Assembly (NCBI RefSeq): GCF_017884005.1
Contig: NZ_QFAY01000013.1
Coordinates: forward strand, 11,824 to 75,823
Reading direction: 5' to 3'
DNA length: 64,000 nucleotides
Source of the DNA: Streptococcus panodentis
GTDB taxonomy: Bacteria > Bacillota > Bacilli > Lactobacillales > Streptococcaceae
Position numbers and translations under genes: made by a program. Below, one piece after another: positions 16,534 to 25,090 of this stretch. Position 1 is the stretch's first letter. Every line of letters begins with the position of its first letter. Under the pieces are notes generated by a model. It ran no database searches. It saw nothing but the letters and a program-made list of their open reading frames with translations, and was not told where the DNA came from.

Positions 16534-18793
16534 TCGGTTTGACGATAGGGATGATATTCCCTGTGTTTTTATCTATTTGGTATTTTTTAGATGTTTTCAT
16601 TCGTCTTTCAACCGTTCTAACACTTATACCCAAGTAATCTGCCACATCTTCTTTTGAGGGTAGTTCACCATAATTCGCATTTTCGATCGCTTCGTCAAAC
16701 TCTATAAGTTTTTGTTTTTTGTCTTCCTTTGCGTTCTTTTTGCGAGTTTCTTTGGCTCTTTGCCAGTTGGACTTATTTTCTTCAAGTTCAATATCCGCCA
16801 GTACACCGCTGTCATCAAGCGCATGTACTGGATAGCTGAACCACATATTGACTGGCTTGAACTTGGCGAACTCTCGGAGTGTGCCTTCCACACGCCATGC
16901 GGTGGCTATCTGGATTTTGTTACGGACTTCTTCGAGCTTGTCAGTGTAGACTGCCCGGTCCATTACGCCGGGGATGCCTTTTTCAAAGTGCGTCCGCATT
17001 TGTGCTGCACTCAAGAGGTCATCCAGTCCGACATGCTGCTGGTAGTAGGCCTTGTTGCGTTCTTGCAGCGCTTCTTGGTAAACCTTGCAGGCTGCTTGAT
17101 TGAGACGCTGCGTCAGCAGTTCTTCCGTCACATCCAGTTCTACTAAGTCGATAAGCGCATCAGGATCCCGAGCGAATACACCGGACCCGCTGGCACGGTC
17201 CATGGACTTCTTACCACCCTGCGCACCTTTCGAGTGGTGGTGACAGTAGATAACGCTAGAGCCTAGCTCTGTGGCTACTTTGTCGAATTGATTGGTAAAG
17301 TGGGCCATCTGGTCTGCGCTATTCTCGTCACCCGTCAGAACCTTGTAAATAGGGTCGATGATGACTGCGATGTAATTCTTCTTCAAAGCTCGACGGATGA
17401 GCTTAGGCGCCAGCTTGTCCATTGGTACGGTTTTGCCCCGCAGGTTCCAGATGTCGATGTTGTGGATATTCTGCGGCTGCAGCCCCATAGCTTGGTAAAC
17501 ATCTCGAAAACGATGTAGAGCTGACGGCCTGTCCAGCTCCAGATTAACGTAGAGGACTCGGCCTTGTGTACATTCCCAGCCTAGCCATTTCTCACCCTCA
17601 GCAATCGCAATCGACATCTCAATCAAAGCGAATGACTTACCTGCTTTAGACGGTCCAGCAATCAGCATCTTGTGACCTTGACGCAGAACGCCGTGAATCA
17701 ACTCAGGAGCCAGCTCTGGCAGGTTGTCCCAGCTGTCGGCCAACCCTTCAGGATCCGGCAGGTCATCGTTCAAGTCTTCGATGTACTGGTACCATTCGTC
17801 CCAGTCAGCCTTACCGATGTTAGTATCTACTAGGAATTGCTTCTGACCGTTTCGGACAAAGCCCGGCATGCGTGATAAACGGCTTGGATTGCGGTTTTGC
17901 GTGTCCACGATGATACCGTTTTTTTGGCAGATTTTATAGAGATAATCCACCCGCTTGCGGTACTCGTCGTAGTTGCCGGCGTCTACTTTTACGATAGCGT
18001 GCAGGGATTTGTTGCCACTGTGGACCAGCGCAGCGATTGGCAGCTCCAGTTCCTTGTAGATGGCATTCTGTTTGTCTATCGGCATGCTGTCTGATTCGAC
18101 CAGTGCATAGCGAAAATCTGTCACATTTTCATTTTTTGCGCCTCGTCCGTCCATCGGATTGAAGCGAATCCATGCTCCGGCTTCTTCCTTGTAGTCACCG
18201 AGAACAGCTCCGATGTCGCCATCACATTGGCTTAGCTCTTTAATCAACTGGCCAGCTGTGCGGTCATAAGCCCCCTTAGTGGGCAGCCATTTCTCAATCT
18301 CGCCGGTTTCCTCGTCCACCTTTGGCCATGTTTCTGTTACGTAGCCGACATTTTCGCTGGCTTCAAAAAGCGTTTCTAGGTATTTGATGATTTCCTGTAC
18401 CGGATTCCAGACAGTCGGTTCGTGGATTTCCTTGCCTTCTATCCAGTTCTTATCAATGACCTTGTAATCACGGTCGATGGTATCGTTCCAGTCCAATTCA
18501 TGCGCATTCTCGCTGTCGTGGCTGTATTGCGATACCCAGCCGCCTTCTTTTGCCAGCTGCGTGATAGTCGCTCCTGTGACGACTGTGCCTGCCTCTTCGT
18601 TAAAGGTGTCCCACTTCTTGAAGCATTCAAATTTCTTGTACCGGCTGTCAGCCTGCGACCAACTGTCCCAGTCTGCTGCCGTGTAGCCCTCGTGTTTTAA
18701 GGCCATGCCCACATTTACCCATGTCTGGTAGTCTACCGTGGCAGGATTGATATAATCCAGCAACGGTAACAAATTAAAATCATTCTCTGCCAC
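16520..18793 (-). CDS. Phage primase-helicase (AEP/PriCT plus RepA-like ATPase)
   Basis: The product is 757 aa. Residues 1-65 match a PriCT-type helical domain (YQTWVNVGMALKHEGY... ADSRYKKFECFKKWDTF). Residues about 190-340 look like an archaeo-eukaryotic primase core: FRYALVESDSMP, SLHAIVKVDA and NPSRLSRMPGF. Residues about 360-560 form a RecA-like ATPase with Walker A GPSKAGKS, VLYVNLELD, the acidic AVIIDPIYK and a following VIYCHHHSKG. The C-terminus is a helix-turn-helix (KEDVADYLGISVRTVERRM). It would open and prime the phage origin. Its 3' end runs into the iteron-like repeats. The start at 18793 follows AAAGGAGATAAC. Confidence 0.88.
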   Translation of the reverse strand: MAENDFNLLPLLDYINPATVDYQTWVNVGMALKHEGYTAADWDSWSQADSRYKKFECFKKWDTFNEEAGTVVTGATITQLAKEGGWVSQYSHDSENAHELDWNDTIDRDYKVIDKNWIEGKEIHEPTVWNPVQEIIKYLETLFEASENVGYVTETWPKVDEETGEIEKWLPTKGAYDRTAGQLIKELSQCDGDIGAVLGDYKEEAGAWIRFNPMDGRGAKNENVTDFRYALVESDSMPIDKQNAIYKELELPIAALVHSGNKSLHAIVKVDAGNYDEYRKRVDYLYKICQKNGIIVDTQNRNPSRLSRMPGFVRNGQKQFLVDTNIGKADWDEWYQYIEDLNDDLPDPEGLADSWDNLPELAPELIHGVLRQGHKMLIAGPSKAGKSFALIEMSIAIAEGEKWLGWECTQGRVLYVNLELDRPSALHRFRDVYQAMGLQPQNIHNIDIWNLRGKTVPMDKLAPKLIRRALKKNYIAVIIDPIYKVLTGDENSADQMAHFTNQFDKVATELGSSVIYCHHHSKGAQGGKKSMDRASGSGVFARDPDALIDLVELDVTEELLTQRLNQAACKVYQEALQERNKAYYQQHVGLDDLLSAAQMRTHFEKGIPGVMDRAVYTDKLEEVRNKIQIATAWRVEGTLREFAKFKPVNMWFSYPVHALDDSGVLADIELEENKSNWQRAKETRKKNAKEDKKQKLIEFDEAIENANYGELPSKEDVADYLGISVRTVERRMKTSKKYQIDKNTGNIIPIVKPTTTP

Positions 18794-18811
18794 TTGTTAT
18801 CTCCTTTGTGT

Positions 18812-19824
18812 TTATTTTAACTCCTTCGCTATCGCCTCAATCACATTGACTGTGACGCTGTTTCCAGCCTGCTTGTATAGCTGGCTGTTACTGTCGCCAG
18901 TTACAAGGGTATTGGCCATATTCTTGCCAATCCGCCCCCTGCGAGTGGCAGAATTTGGGTGCGATAGATTGACACTATCTCCCGCCTCTGCCTCTGCATA
19001 GCCTACGGATGTCGCTTCTTTGATTTTGATTTTCGGCTCTTGGCCACCACCTTGCATTGTGGATAGAGTAGGCGCTAGGCTTTCGGTATCGTATACTCTT
19101 GAACTCTGGCCATAGCTGCCTTGCAGGTTGCCAGCAATTCTTATCTTTGGCCCTTCTCCCTTGTTCGTCGTCAAAGTCGGCGACAGTCCGTCGGATTGAT
19201 ATACTTCTCCGTTCATCCCACGGCCAGAAGGATTGACATTCCCGATACTGGTCACTTTCTGATCGTTAATTTCCGCAGAGCTACTTCCGAGAGGAAATAC
19301 TCCTCTGGTACCTGCTCCTCTAAGATGTCCGATAATGAACACTCGCTCCCTGTTTTGGGGGACACCAAAGTTTTTGCTGTTAAGCACTTGCCATTCAGCG
19401 TCATACCCCAGCTCTGCCAAGGTTGCGAGTATGGTTTCGAAGGTATCCCCCCCCCGTTGTGGTTGAGTAATCCTTTGACGTTCTCAAGGAATAGCATGCG
19501 AGGTCTGAGAATAGATGCGAACCGTGCGATTTCAAAAAATAAAGTTCCTCGAGTATCCTCGAATCCTCGCCGCTTTCCCGCAATGCTGAAAGCCTGACAC
19601 GGAAATCCACCGCAGATAATATCGACGTGTCCGATGGATCGAACAGCGTCATCTGGTACGGCTGTGATGTCATGCAGTTCTATCTCTCCTTTCGTGTCGT
19701 GTATAGCTTTGTAGGACTTACGAGCGAACTTGTCAATCTCGCAGAAACCTACGCACTCATGGCCGGCTGCTTCCATGCCTAGACGGAAACCGCCGATACC
19801 GGCAAATAGGTCTAAAAATTTCAT
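18812..19824 (-). pseudogene. C5-cytosine DNA methyltransferase, frameshifted at a G9 tract (possible phase variation)
   Basis: Two overlapping frames together encode a full-length C5-MTase of about 337 aa. The first (19824 to the tract) has motif I LDLFAGIGGFRLGM, motif IV GGFPCQAFS with the catalytic cysteine, and motif VI LENVKG. The second frame has motif VIII QNRERVFIIG, a target recognition region, and motifs IX-X ending GNSVTVNVIEAIAKEL. They join exactly at a run of nine C on the plus strand (19447-19455), coding for NHNGG. Seven or ten G restore the frame; nine do not, so the first frame continues out of register to 19252. This is either true OFF-phase slippage or an assembly error. 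No restriction enzyme gene is adjacent. Confidence 0.88.
19447..19455. repeat. Homopolymer C9/G9 tract within methyltransferase
   Basis: Nine consecutive C on the plus strand sit at the junction of the two methyltransferase reading frames, between motif VI and motif VIII. Loss of two or gain of one base gives an intact enzyme. This is the size of tract that commonly slips in phase-variable genes. Confidence 0.9.
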
Positions 19825-19833
19825 TTTATTCCC

Positions 19834-20565
19834 TCAAAATAATAGTGTTTGAACTGTGTGTTTATCAATCCTGTCTAGAGCTTTCTCGTAATACTCTTGA
19901 CTGGTCTCAAAGCCGAAGAAGTTCCGGTTAGTGTTAAGGCAAGCAATCGCAGTTGTGCCGCTTCCCATGCAGTTATCCAACACCAGCCCCCCCTCATTTG
20001 TATATGTTTTAATGAGATATTCAAATAAGGCGACTGGTTTCTGCGTGGGGTGGAAATTATCTTTTTCGTTTTCAAAAAACAACACGCTTCTAGGATAACG
20101 ATAGCCGTCGTTTACGGTTTCGATATTATCCCTTTGATTCCCGTAGTTGCTGCTATGTGTGCTATATGTAGCTTTGTACGGTTTTCCGTAAGTAAACTGC
20201 GGATTGTATGTCGGCAGTTCCTTGTAGAACACTAAAATATTTTCGTGTGATTTTAACGGCATTCGGTTAGCGTTAAGGTGTCCTGTTGCGTTCGATTTCT
20301 CCCAAATCCATTCATAACGCAGAAGTTTGGGGTTGCTTGCGCCAAGGATTTTGTCAAAAGGCGTCTGTGCAGTGAGTACAATCGCGCTATTATCCTTGAT
20401 AATTCGTTCGTACTGTTTCCAAAGCTCATCAAATGGCAGCACACTGTCCCAAGCGTTTCGGGTTGTTCCGTAAGGCAAATCGCATAATATCATGTCAATA
20501 GACTTGTCAGGTATTCGTTGCATACCAATTAAGCAATCCTCGTTGTAAATCGTATTCAATTCCAT
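19834..20565 (-). CDS. DNA N6-adenine/N4-cytosine methyltransferase (beta class)
   Basis: The product is 243 aa. The catalytic motif IV appears early as LCDLPYGTTRNAWD (residues about 26-39), and the SAM-binding FxGxG region appears late as DNCMGSGTTAIACLNTNRNFFGFE (about 195-218). That order is the beta class of amino-methyltransferases. It begins MELNTIYNEDCLIGMQRIPD. Together with the cytosine enzyme nine bases downstream, it would modify phage DNA, probably as protection against host restriction, since no nuclease partner is visible. The start codon is four bases from the end of the helicase gene. Confidence 0.88.
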   Translation of the reverse strand: MELNTIYNEDCLIGMQRIPDKSIDMILCDLPYGTTRNAWDSVLPFDELWKQYERIIKDNSAIVLTAQTPFDKILGASNPKLLRYEWIWEKSNATGHLNANRMPLKSHENILVFYKELPTYNPQFTYGKPYKATYSTHSSNYGNQRDNIETVNDGYRYPRSVLFFENEKDNFHPTQKPVALFEYLIKTYTNEGGLVLDNCMGSGTTAIACLNTNRNFFGFETSQEYYEKALDRIDKHTVQTLLF

Positions 20566-20568
20566 ACA

Positions 20569-22152
20569 TCACCCCGGCACATATTCTTTCGGTCGTACGC
20601 CAGCAGGCAATCGCCAGCCGTTCGCTGCGATACGATCAATCATATTTCTAGCTTGGTCAAATTGCCACATGCCCACATCTTTGAAGCCACGACCTTCCAA
20701 AAACCGAATCTGTTTTGGCGTGGTCAGTCCTTCTGATTGACGCTTGTGCAGTCTGTCCAGTAAGAGGTTGGCCTTCCCTGCGTTGCCTATTTCGTCGGTA
20801 AAAATGCCGTATTTCTCAAGTGCTTTCAGCTGCTTATCACTGGCAGGTGCTTGCTCCCATCCGAAATTAGGCACATAGTTCGACAAATCTTCAGCATGGA
20901 TAGACATTTCAAACTGCAGCGGATCCACTAGCTTGCGCTTGCGTTTGCGCATTTCTTCCAGCTGCTTGGCTAGGGCTTCCTCACGTTGCGCAACTACATC
21001 CTCGGCAGCCTTGACTTCCATATCTTCCAAGTCCAGCAGGACGCCGGTTTCTTCTTCCATGTTCTCGACCATCTTCTGCGTTACTTCTGGAGATTCACAG
21101 ATGAGGTGAGCTGGCCGGCATAATTCATGGCGTTCTGTGTGCCAGAGGAAGTCTAGTAAAAGCAGTTCTTCCTTTCCTGGATGCAGGCGAGTACCCCGGC
21201 CGACCATTTGACTGTAGAGCGCCCGCACCTTAGTCGGCCGCAGGACCACCACACAGTCAACTGATGGACAGTCCCAGCCTTCGGTTAAGAGCATAGAGTT
21301 GCATAGGACATTATACTTATCATCTTCAAAGTCTTGTAGCACCTCCGCCCGATCCTTAGATTCACCGTTGACTTCAGCAGCTCGGAAACCTTTCTGATTG
21401 AGAATGTCCCGAAACTTCTGCGAGGTCTTGACCAGCGGTAGGAATACGACTGTTTTGCGGTTTGCGCATTGCTTGACCATTTCATCAGCTATCTGCTCCA
21501 GATATGGATCTAGGGCAGTGCCTACATCGCTGGCTTTGAAGTCGCCGGCTGACATGCTGACATTGGATAGGTCCAGCGTCAGCGGGATAGTGATAGCTTT
21601 TATCTTGGATAGGTAGCCTTCTTTGATGGCCTGTACTAGCGAGTATTCATAGGCCAAGCTGTCGAAGTATGTGCCAAGGTTACGCATATCGCCACGGTCT
21701 GGCGTTGCTGTTACCCCGAGGACATCTGACTGTTCAAAGTAGCCAAGGACACGCTGGTAACCGTCTGATATAGCGTGATGAGCTTCATCGACTACGATGG
21801 TATCGAACCAGTTAGGTGGGAATTGACTCAGTCGTTTTTCTCGCTGCATGGTCTGGACTGACCCGACGACAACCCGATACCAGGACCCTAGAGAGGTATT
21901 TTCTGCCTTTTCCAGCGCAGTACCTAATCCAGTAGCGGTCTTGAGTTTGTCGCTGGCCTGTTCCAGCAGCTCGGACCTGTGAGCAAGGACAAGCACCCGC
22001 TTGCCCTCCTTCACTTGGTCTTCGATGATTTTTGAAAAGACGATTGTTTTTCCGCATCCTGTTGGCAGAACTAAGAGCGTGCGCTTGCGACCTTGAGACC
22101 ATTCGGCTTGTACGGCTTCTCTGGCTTCCTGTTGATAAGGTCTTAATTGCAT
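20569..22152 (-). CDS. Phage DEAD/DEAH superfamily 2 helicase
   Basis: The product is 527 aa. Helicase motifs in order: Q-motif-like LRPYQQEA, Walker A LPTGCGKT (residues about 30-37), VLAHRSELLEQA, DEAHH at about 126-130, VTATPDR, and in the second RecA domain LTEGWDCPSVD followed by QMVGRGTRLHPG. This is the type III restriction/UvrB-like SF2 group often found in siphophage replication modules. The C-terminal 100 residues (PNFGWEQAPASDKQLKALEKYG) resemble a small accessory domain seen in such phage helicases. It is preceded by DUF669. Confidence 0.9.
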   Translation of the reverse strand: MQLRPYQQEAREAVQAEWSQGRKRTLLVLPTGCGKTIVFSKIIEDQVKEGKRVLVLAHRSELLEQASDKLKTATGLGTALEKAENTSLGSWYRVVVGSVQTMQREKRLSQFPPNWFDTIVVDEAHHAISDGYQRVLGYFEQSDVLGVTATPDRGDMRNLGTYFDSLAYEYSLVQAIKEGYLSKIKAITIPLTLDLSNVSMSAGDFKASDVGTALDPYLEQIADEMVKQCANRKTVVFLPLVKTSQKFRDILNQKGFRAAEVNGESKDRAEVLQDFEDDKYNVLCNSMLLTEGWDCPSVDCVVVLRPTKVRALYSQMVGRGTRLHPGKEELLLLDFLWHTERHELCRPAHLICESPEVTQKMVENMEEETGVLLDLEDMEVKAAEDVVAQREEALAKQLEEMRKRKRKLVDPLQFEMSIHAEDLSNYVPNFGWEQAPASDKQLKALEKYGIFTDEIGNAGKANLLLDRLHKRQSEGLTTPKQIRFLEGRGFKDVGMWQFDQARNMIDRIAANGWRLPAGVRPKEYVPG

Positions 22153-22162
22153 CCCTTACCTC

Positions 22163-22702
22163 CTAAAATTGCCCGGCTTGGTATCCACCTTGCGCAGGTT
22201 GCTGCGGTTGTTGCGGCTGTTGATAGCCAGCTTGACTTGATTGTGGCTGACTGTTCAATACTTTGGTGTAATCCACATCTTCAGGGTAGAGCATGGATTT
22301 TACTTCGTTGTAGTTATTGCCATTGTATTGACGCGTACCAATCTTACATACACCAGTCGCGCCGATGATAGCGTTCCAGTTCATGCGCAGCGGCTCGCCC
22401 TTCTTCTTCTGGCCAATTGCAGCGAAGAAAGCGGACAGCATTCCTTCAGTTGTGCTATGCAAGAATAGATTGTGGCGCAATTCTGTTTCGCCTTCGTTCG
22501 CTACAATCTTGATGCTGACGATAGCCTTGTTACAAGCTGGCAATTTGCCGGGATTTTGTGGATTTGGTGTGTGTCGTGCACGTTCCATGCCAACGACCGT
22601 AAAGTGGTACAGTCCGTCTGGCAGTAGGATAAACTCTGAATCTTTTTCGATTGTATCGTCCCAGCCAAGTTCACGCTCAAAATTATTGTATTGTTGTGTC
22701 AT
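22163..22702 (-). CDS. DUF669 phage protein
   Basis: The product is 179 aa. The N-terminal region (ERELGWDDTIEKDSEFILLPDGLYHFTVVGMERARH) and the central LRMNWNAIIGATGVCKIGTRQYNGNNYNEVKSML match the DUF669 family. A Q/P/G-rich tail of about 30 residues closes it, like the flexible tails of single-stranded DNA-binding proteins. DUF669 genes usually sit between Sak4-like ATPases and helicases in phage recombination modules, as here. A role in handling single strands is inferred. Confidence 0.85.
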   Translation of the reverse strand: MTQQYNNFERELGWDDTIEKDSEFILLPDGLYHFTVVGMERARHTPNPQNPGKLPACNKAIVSIKIVANEGETELRHNLFLHSTTEGMLSAFFAAIGQKKKGEPLRMNWNAIIGATGVCKIGTRQYNGNNYNEVKSMLYPEDVDYTKVLNSQPQSSQAGYQQPQQPQQPAQGGYQAGQF

Positions 22703-22722
22703 GTGTTTTTCTCCTTTGTTTC

Positions 22723-23460
22723 TTATGCTAAAATTGTGATTTTGTCATTGCCAACAAGTTCTTTTGTCAAGTAGCTTGCGATGTTGCTGATAGCTTCCAG
22801 TTGCCACTTGCCTCCATCTGCTTCAAAGAGGGCCAAGTCTGCCAGTTTGTTGATCCGGAAGATAAACTGACTGGCTGGCTGTTCTACTTCGTTAAAGGTC
22901 CGATATGGACGTAGGGTCACTGGGTTCGGTGTCTTCGCTTTAGAAAGACTCGCCACACCATCTCGGACGGTTGCCATCTGGCTAACACCATTGTCTTGGA
23001 CTTCTGCACCTTTTTCGATTTTTAGATGACTAGCAAAATCAAGCACGATACTACGGTCTGCATCGTCAATGAACATAGATTGTAGCATGATATTAAATTC
23101 TTCTTGATCGTGCCAGTTATCAAACGGAATGCGTGGCACAGCAGCTTGTACATAGACAAGCTGATTGCGTCGGCCGTAGTCGAAATCTACTTGGTCATAT
23201 ACAGATACCTTCTGCGGACTTTCCACTACGACAAGGACACGTTTTGAATTGATGATGTCGTTGTCAGACTTGAGGTAGTCTACCAGACTGCGCAGCGTGT
23301 GCAGATTGAGCACCGGCGCATATTGGCGAGGATTCAGCTCACACAGACTGTGACGGTTGCTGTCGTAGTATTCCTTACCTGTTTCGGACTTAATGATTTT
23401 ACTTTCCTGATCTGCCAATTCAACTGCATAGGATAGTGCGTCTTTGATGTTTTCTGCCAT
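22723..23460 (-). CDS. Conserved phage protein of unknown function (245 aa)
   Basis: The product is 245 aa. The stretch LCELNPRQYAPVLNLHTLRSLVDYLKSDND near residues 38-67 and a later PYRTFNEVEQPASQFIFRI are the most conserved-looking parts. The layout recalls the DUF2303 phage proteins, but the match is too loose to assert. It lies inside the recombination module between DUF669 and a 141-aa gene and overlaps neither. No catalytic motif visible. Confidence 0.7.
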   Translation of the reverse strand: MAENIKDALSYAVELADQESKIIKSETGKEYYDSNRHSLCELNPRQYAPVLNLHTLRSLVDYLKSDNDIINSKRVLVVVESPQKVSVYDQVDFDYGRRNQLVYVQAAVPRIPFDNWHDQEEFNIMLQSMFIDDADRSIVLDFASHLKIEKGAEVQDNGVSQMATVRDGVASLSKAKTPNPVTLRPYRTFNEVEQPASQFIFRINKLADLALFEADGGKWQLEAISNIASYLTKELVGNDKITILA

Positions 23461-23462
23461 GT

Positions 23463-23888
23463 TTAGTTACCTGCTTTCTTTTGGTTGTAATCAATGATTT
23501 TAGAGTTTTCCTGTTGTTCCACTTTTTCGATAAGCTCACCGGTGTCAGTTCGCATGTCGCCGTTGTCGTCAAAGTACGTTTGACCCGGTATGCCGCTTTT
23601 AAGCTCGTTGGCGTGGATTTTTCCTGCTTCATCACGACCGACAATGACAGTTGTTGCGACGCCTTTTTGCGGCGCCAAAGTGGACTTGACTTCCATTCCT
23701 GTCTTGACGACAGTTCGCTCATCGTCTGTTGACATAGTTAGCGTAATAGTGACTTTACGGGTCGCCTTCGCTTCTGTGTTGAGGTCTAGGATATTATCTA
23801 GGACCTTTTCGAGTTCCTTGTCTACCTTTTCCTGCAAGGCAGTATTTGCGATTTTTGATAAATCGATTTTGATTGTTTTGTCTGTCAT
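23463..23888 (-). CDS. Conserved phage protein of unknown function (141 aa)
   Basis: The product is 141 aa. It begins MTDKTIKIDLSKIANTALQEKVDKEL and has a central beta-rich VTITLTMSTDDERTVV. Similar phage genes are sometimes named replication terminator protein in automatic annotation, but nothing in the sequence demonstrates that activity. It sits two bases upstream of the 245-aa gene, so the two are probably coupled. Confidence 0.7.
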   Translation of the reverse strand: MTDKTIKIDLSKIANTALQEKVDKELEKVLDNILDLNTEAKATRKVTITLTMSTDDERTVVKTGMEVKSTLAPQKGVATTVIVGRDEAGKIHANELKSGIPGQTYFDDNGDMRTDTGELIEKVEQQENSKIIDYNQKKAGN

Positions 23889-23933
23889 GTGTACTCCTTG
23901 TTATATTTTGCAATTAGTTCCAATTCCCAGAAT

Positions 23934-25076
23934 CTACGACATCGTAAAGGGTAGTTCTGGATCTGTGCGTACTTGATTTTTGATAACGTCCAGCGTTTCG
24001 CGCCAGTGGGCTACAATCATATCCCAATAATCAGGCGGGAAGTTTTCAATAGGCGTTCCCAGCGGGAAATGTCCCCGGATATAAGCTACTTGCTTCAGCT
24101 CGTCTTCAGTTGCATTTTCCTGCTTCATCAGGTCCGTCAGGCTATTTGGTAAGCTGGCGCTGTATTGCTGCTGTGTGGGCTGTGTCTGTTGCGCTGGTAC
24201 CTCTGCTTGTGGTTTATCTGCAACCTGTGACATGTCGATTGGCAGTTCTGTTTGTGCTGGTTCTGGGTCTTTCTGAGGGGTTTGCTGAGGTGTTGGTGTT
24301 GGTTGCGGTGTTGCTCGTGGTTCTGCTTGCGGTGTAGGCTGCACAGTGGCTGGCGGACTTACAAAGATATGAGCGATGCCGCTGTAGTTAAATGGCAGTT
24401 CATCTGGTAAGCCGTGACGATTCTTTGCGTCCCATGCCGGCCGGTGATTGGTGTACATGACCCGCTCGCCGCCTTGAGCCTTTTTCTTGCCGTTTTCGGC
24501 CGTCATGACTAGGGTCTTGTAGTTGGCAAACAGGACCATATCCGCCCATTCCTTGACTAGCGGCGCTGTCTTAGAGCCGGTTTTCTGGCCAAGTTTTAGC
24601 TCATAACGGTCGTATGACCCTAGTTCGTCTGGCTGTTCAAACTTCTTGATTTGAGCGTGCGCAGTCAATACCACATTGATCCCCATATCCACCAAATCAG
24701 ACAAGCTGTTTAAGAAACGTCCGATTTCTTCTTGGACATAAGTGTAGCCCTTTCCCCAGCCGAAATCTTCAATCCCTTTCTTGCCATGCTGAGCGCAGAC
24801 ATCAGCGACCGCCATAGATTCCGCCCAGTCGATCGTATCAATGACGAGTGTTCCACACTCGGTCGGATTGGCCTTGATAAAGGCTACTTCATTGTTTAGC
24901 ATGGTCCAGCTAGTCGGTTTGTCCAGCCGTGCCACGTCCATGTTGTCCGTTGACCCCTCCGTGTCGATAAAGACCGGGTTCGGGAATTCTGCTGCAAAGG
25001 TAGATTTGCCGATACCCTCAGGGCCATAGATAACTACTTTTTGAGCTCGTGCCCGTTTTCCTCTTGTAATTTGCAT
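23934..25076 (-). CDS. Phage RecA-fold ATPase (Sak4/AAA_24-like)
   Basis: The product is 380 aa. Residues about 1-215 form a RecA-like ATPase core: Walker A GPEGIGKST (19-27), FIDTEGSTDNMD, LVIDTIDWAE as Walker B near 77-86, and VLTAHAQIKKFE. This is the AAA_24/Sak4 group, which supports single-strand annealing recombination in phages. Residues about 245-315 are a P/Q/T-rich linker, followed by a short helical tail. Neighbours DUF669, the Rad50-like ATPase and the helicase make a recombination-replication module. The gene ends 45 bases before the next. Confidence 0.86.
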   Translation of the reverse strand: MQITRGKRARAQKVVIYGPEGIGKSTFAAEFPNPVFIDTEGSTDNMDVARLDKPTSWTMLNNEVAFIKANPTECGTLVIDTIDWAESMAVADVCAQHGKKGIEDFGWGKGYTYVQEEIGRFLNSLSDLVDMGINVVLTAHAQIKKFEQPDELGSYDRYELKLGQKTGSKTAPLVKEWADMVLFANYKTLVMTAENGKKKAQGGERVMYTNHRPAWDAKNRHGLPDELPFNYSGIAHIFVSPPATVQPTPQAEPRATPQPTPTPQQTPQKDPEPAQTELPIDMSQVADKPQAEVPAQQTQPTQQQYSASLPNSLTDLMKQENATEDELKQVAYIRGHFPLGTPIENFPPDYWDMIVAHWRETLDVIKNQVRTDPELPFTMS

Positions 25077-25090
25077 TCTTTTATTCCTTT

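Noticed and set aside
16211..16657. 148-codon plus-strand frame
   Set aside because: It crosses the iteron repeats and the end of the primase-helicase gene on the opposite strand, with no ribosome site.
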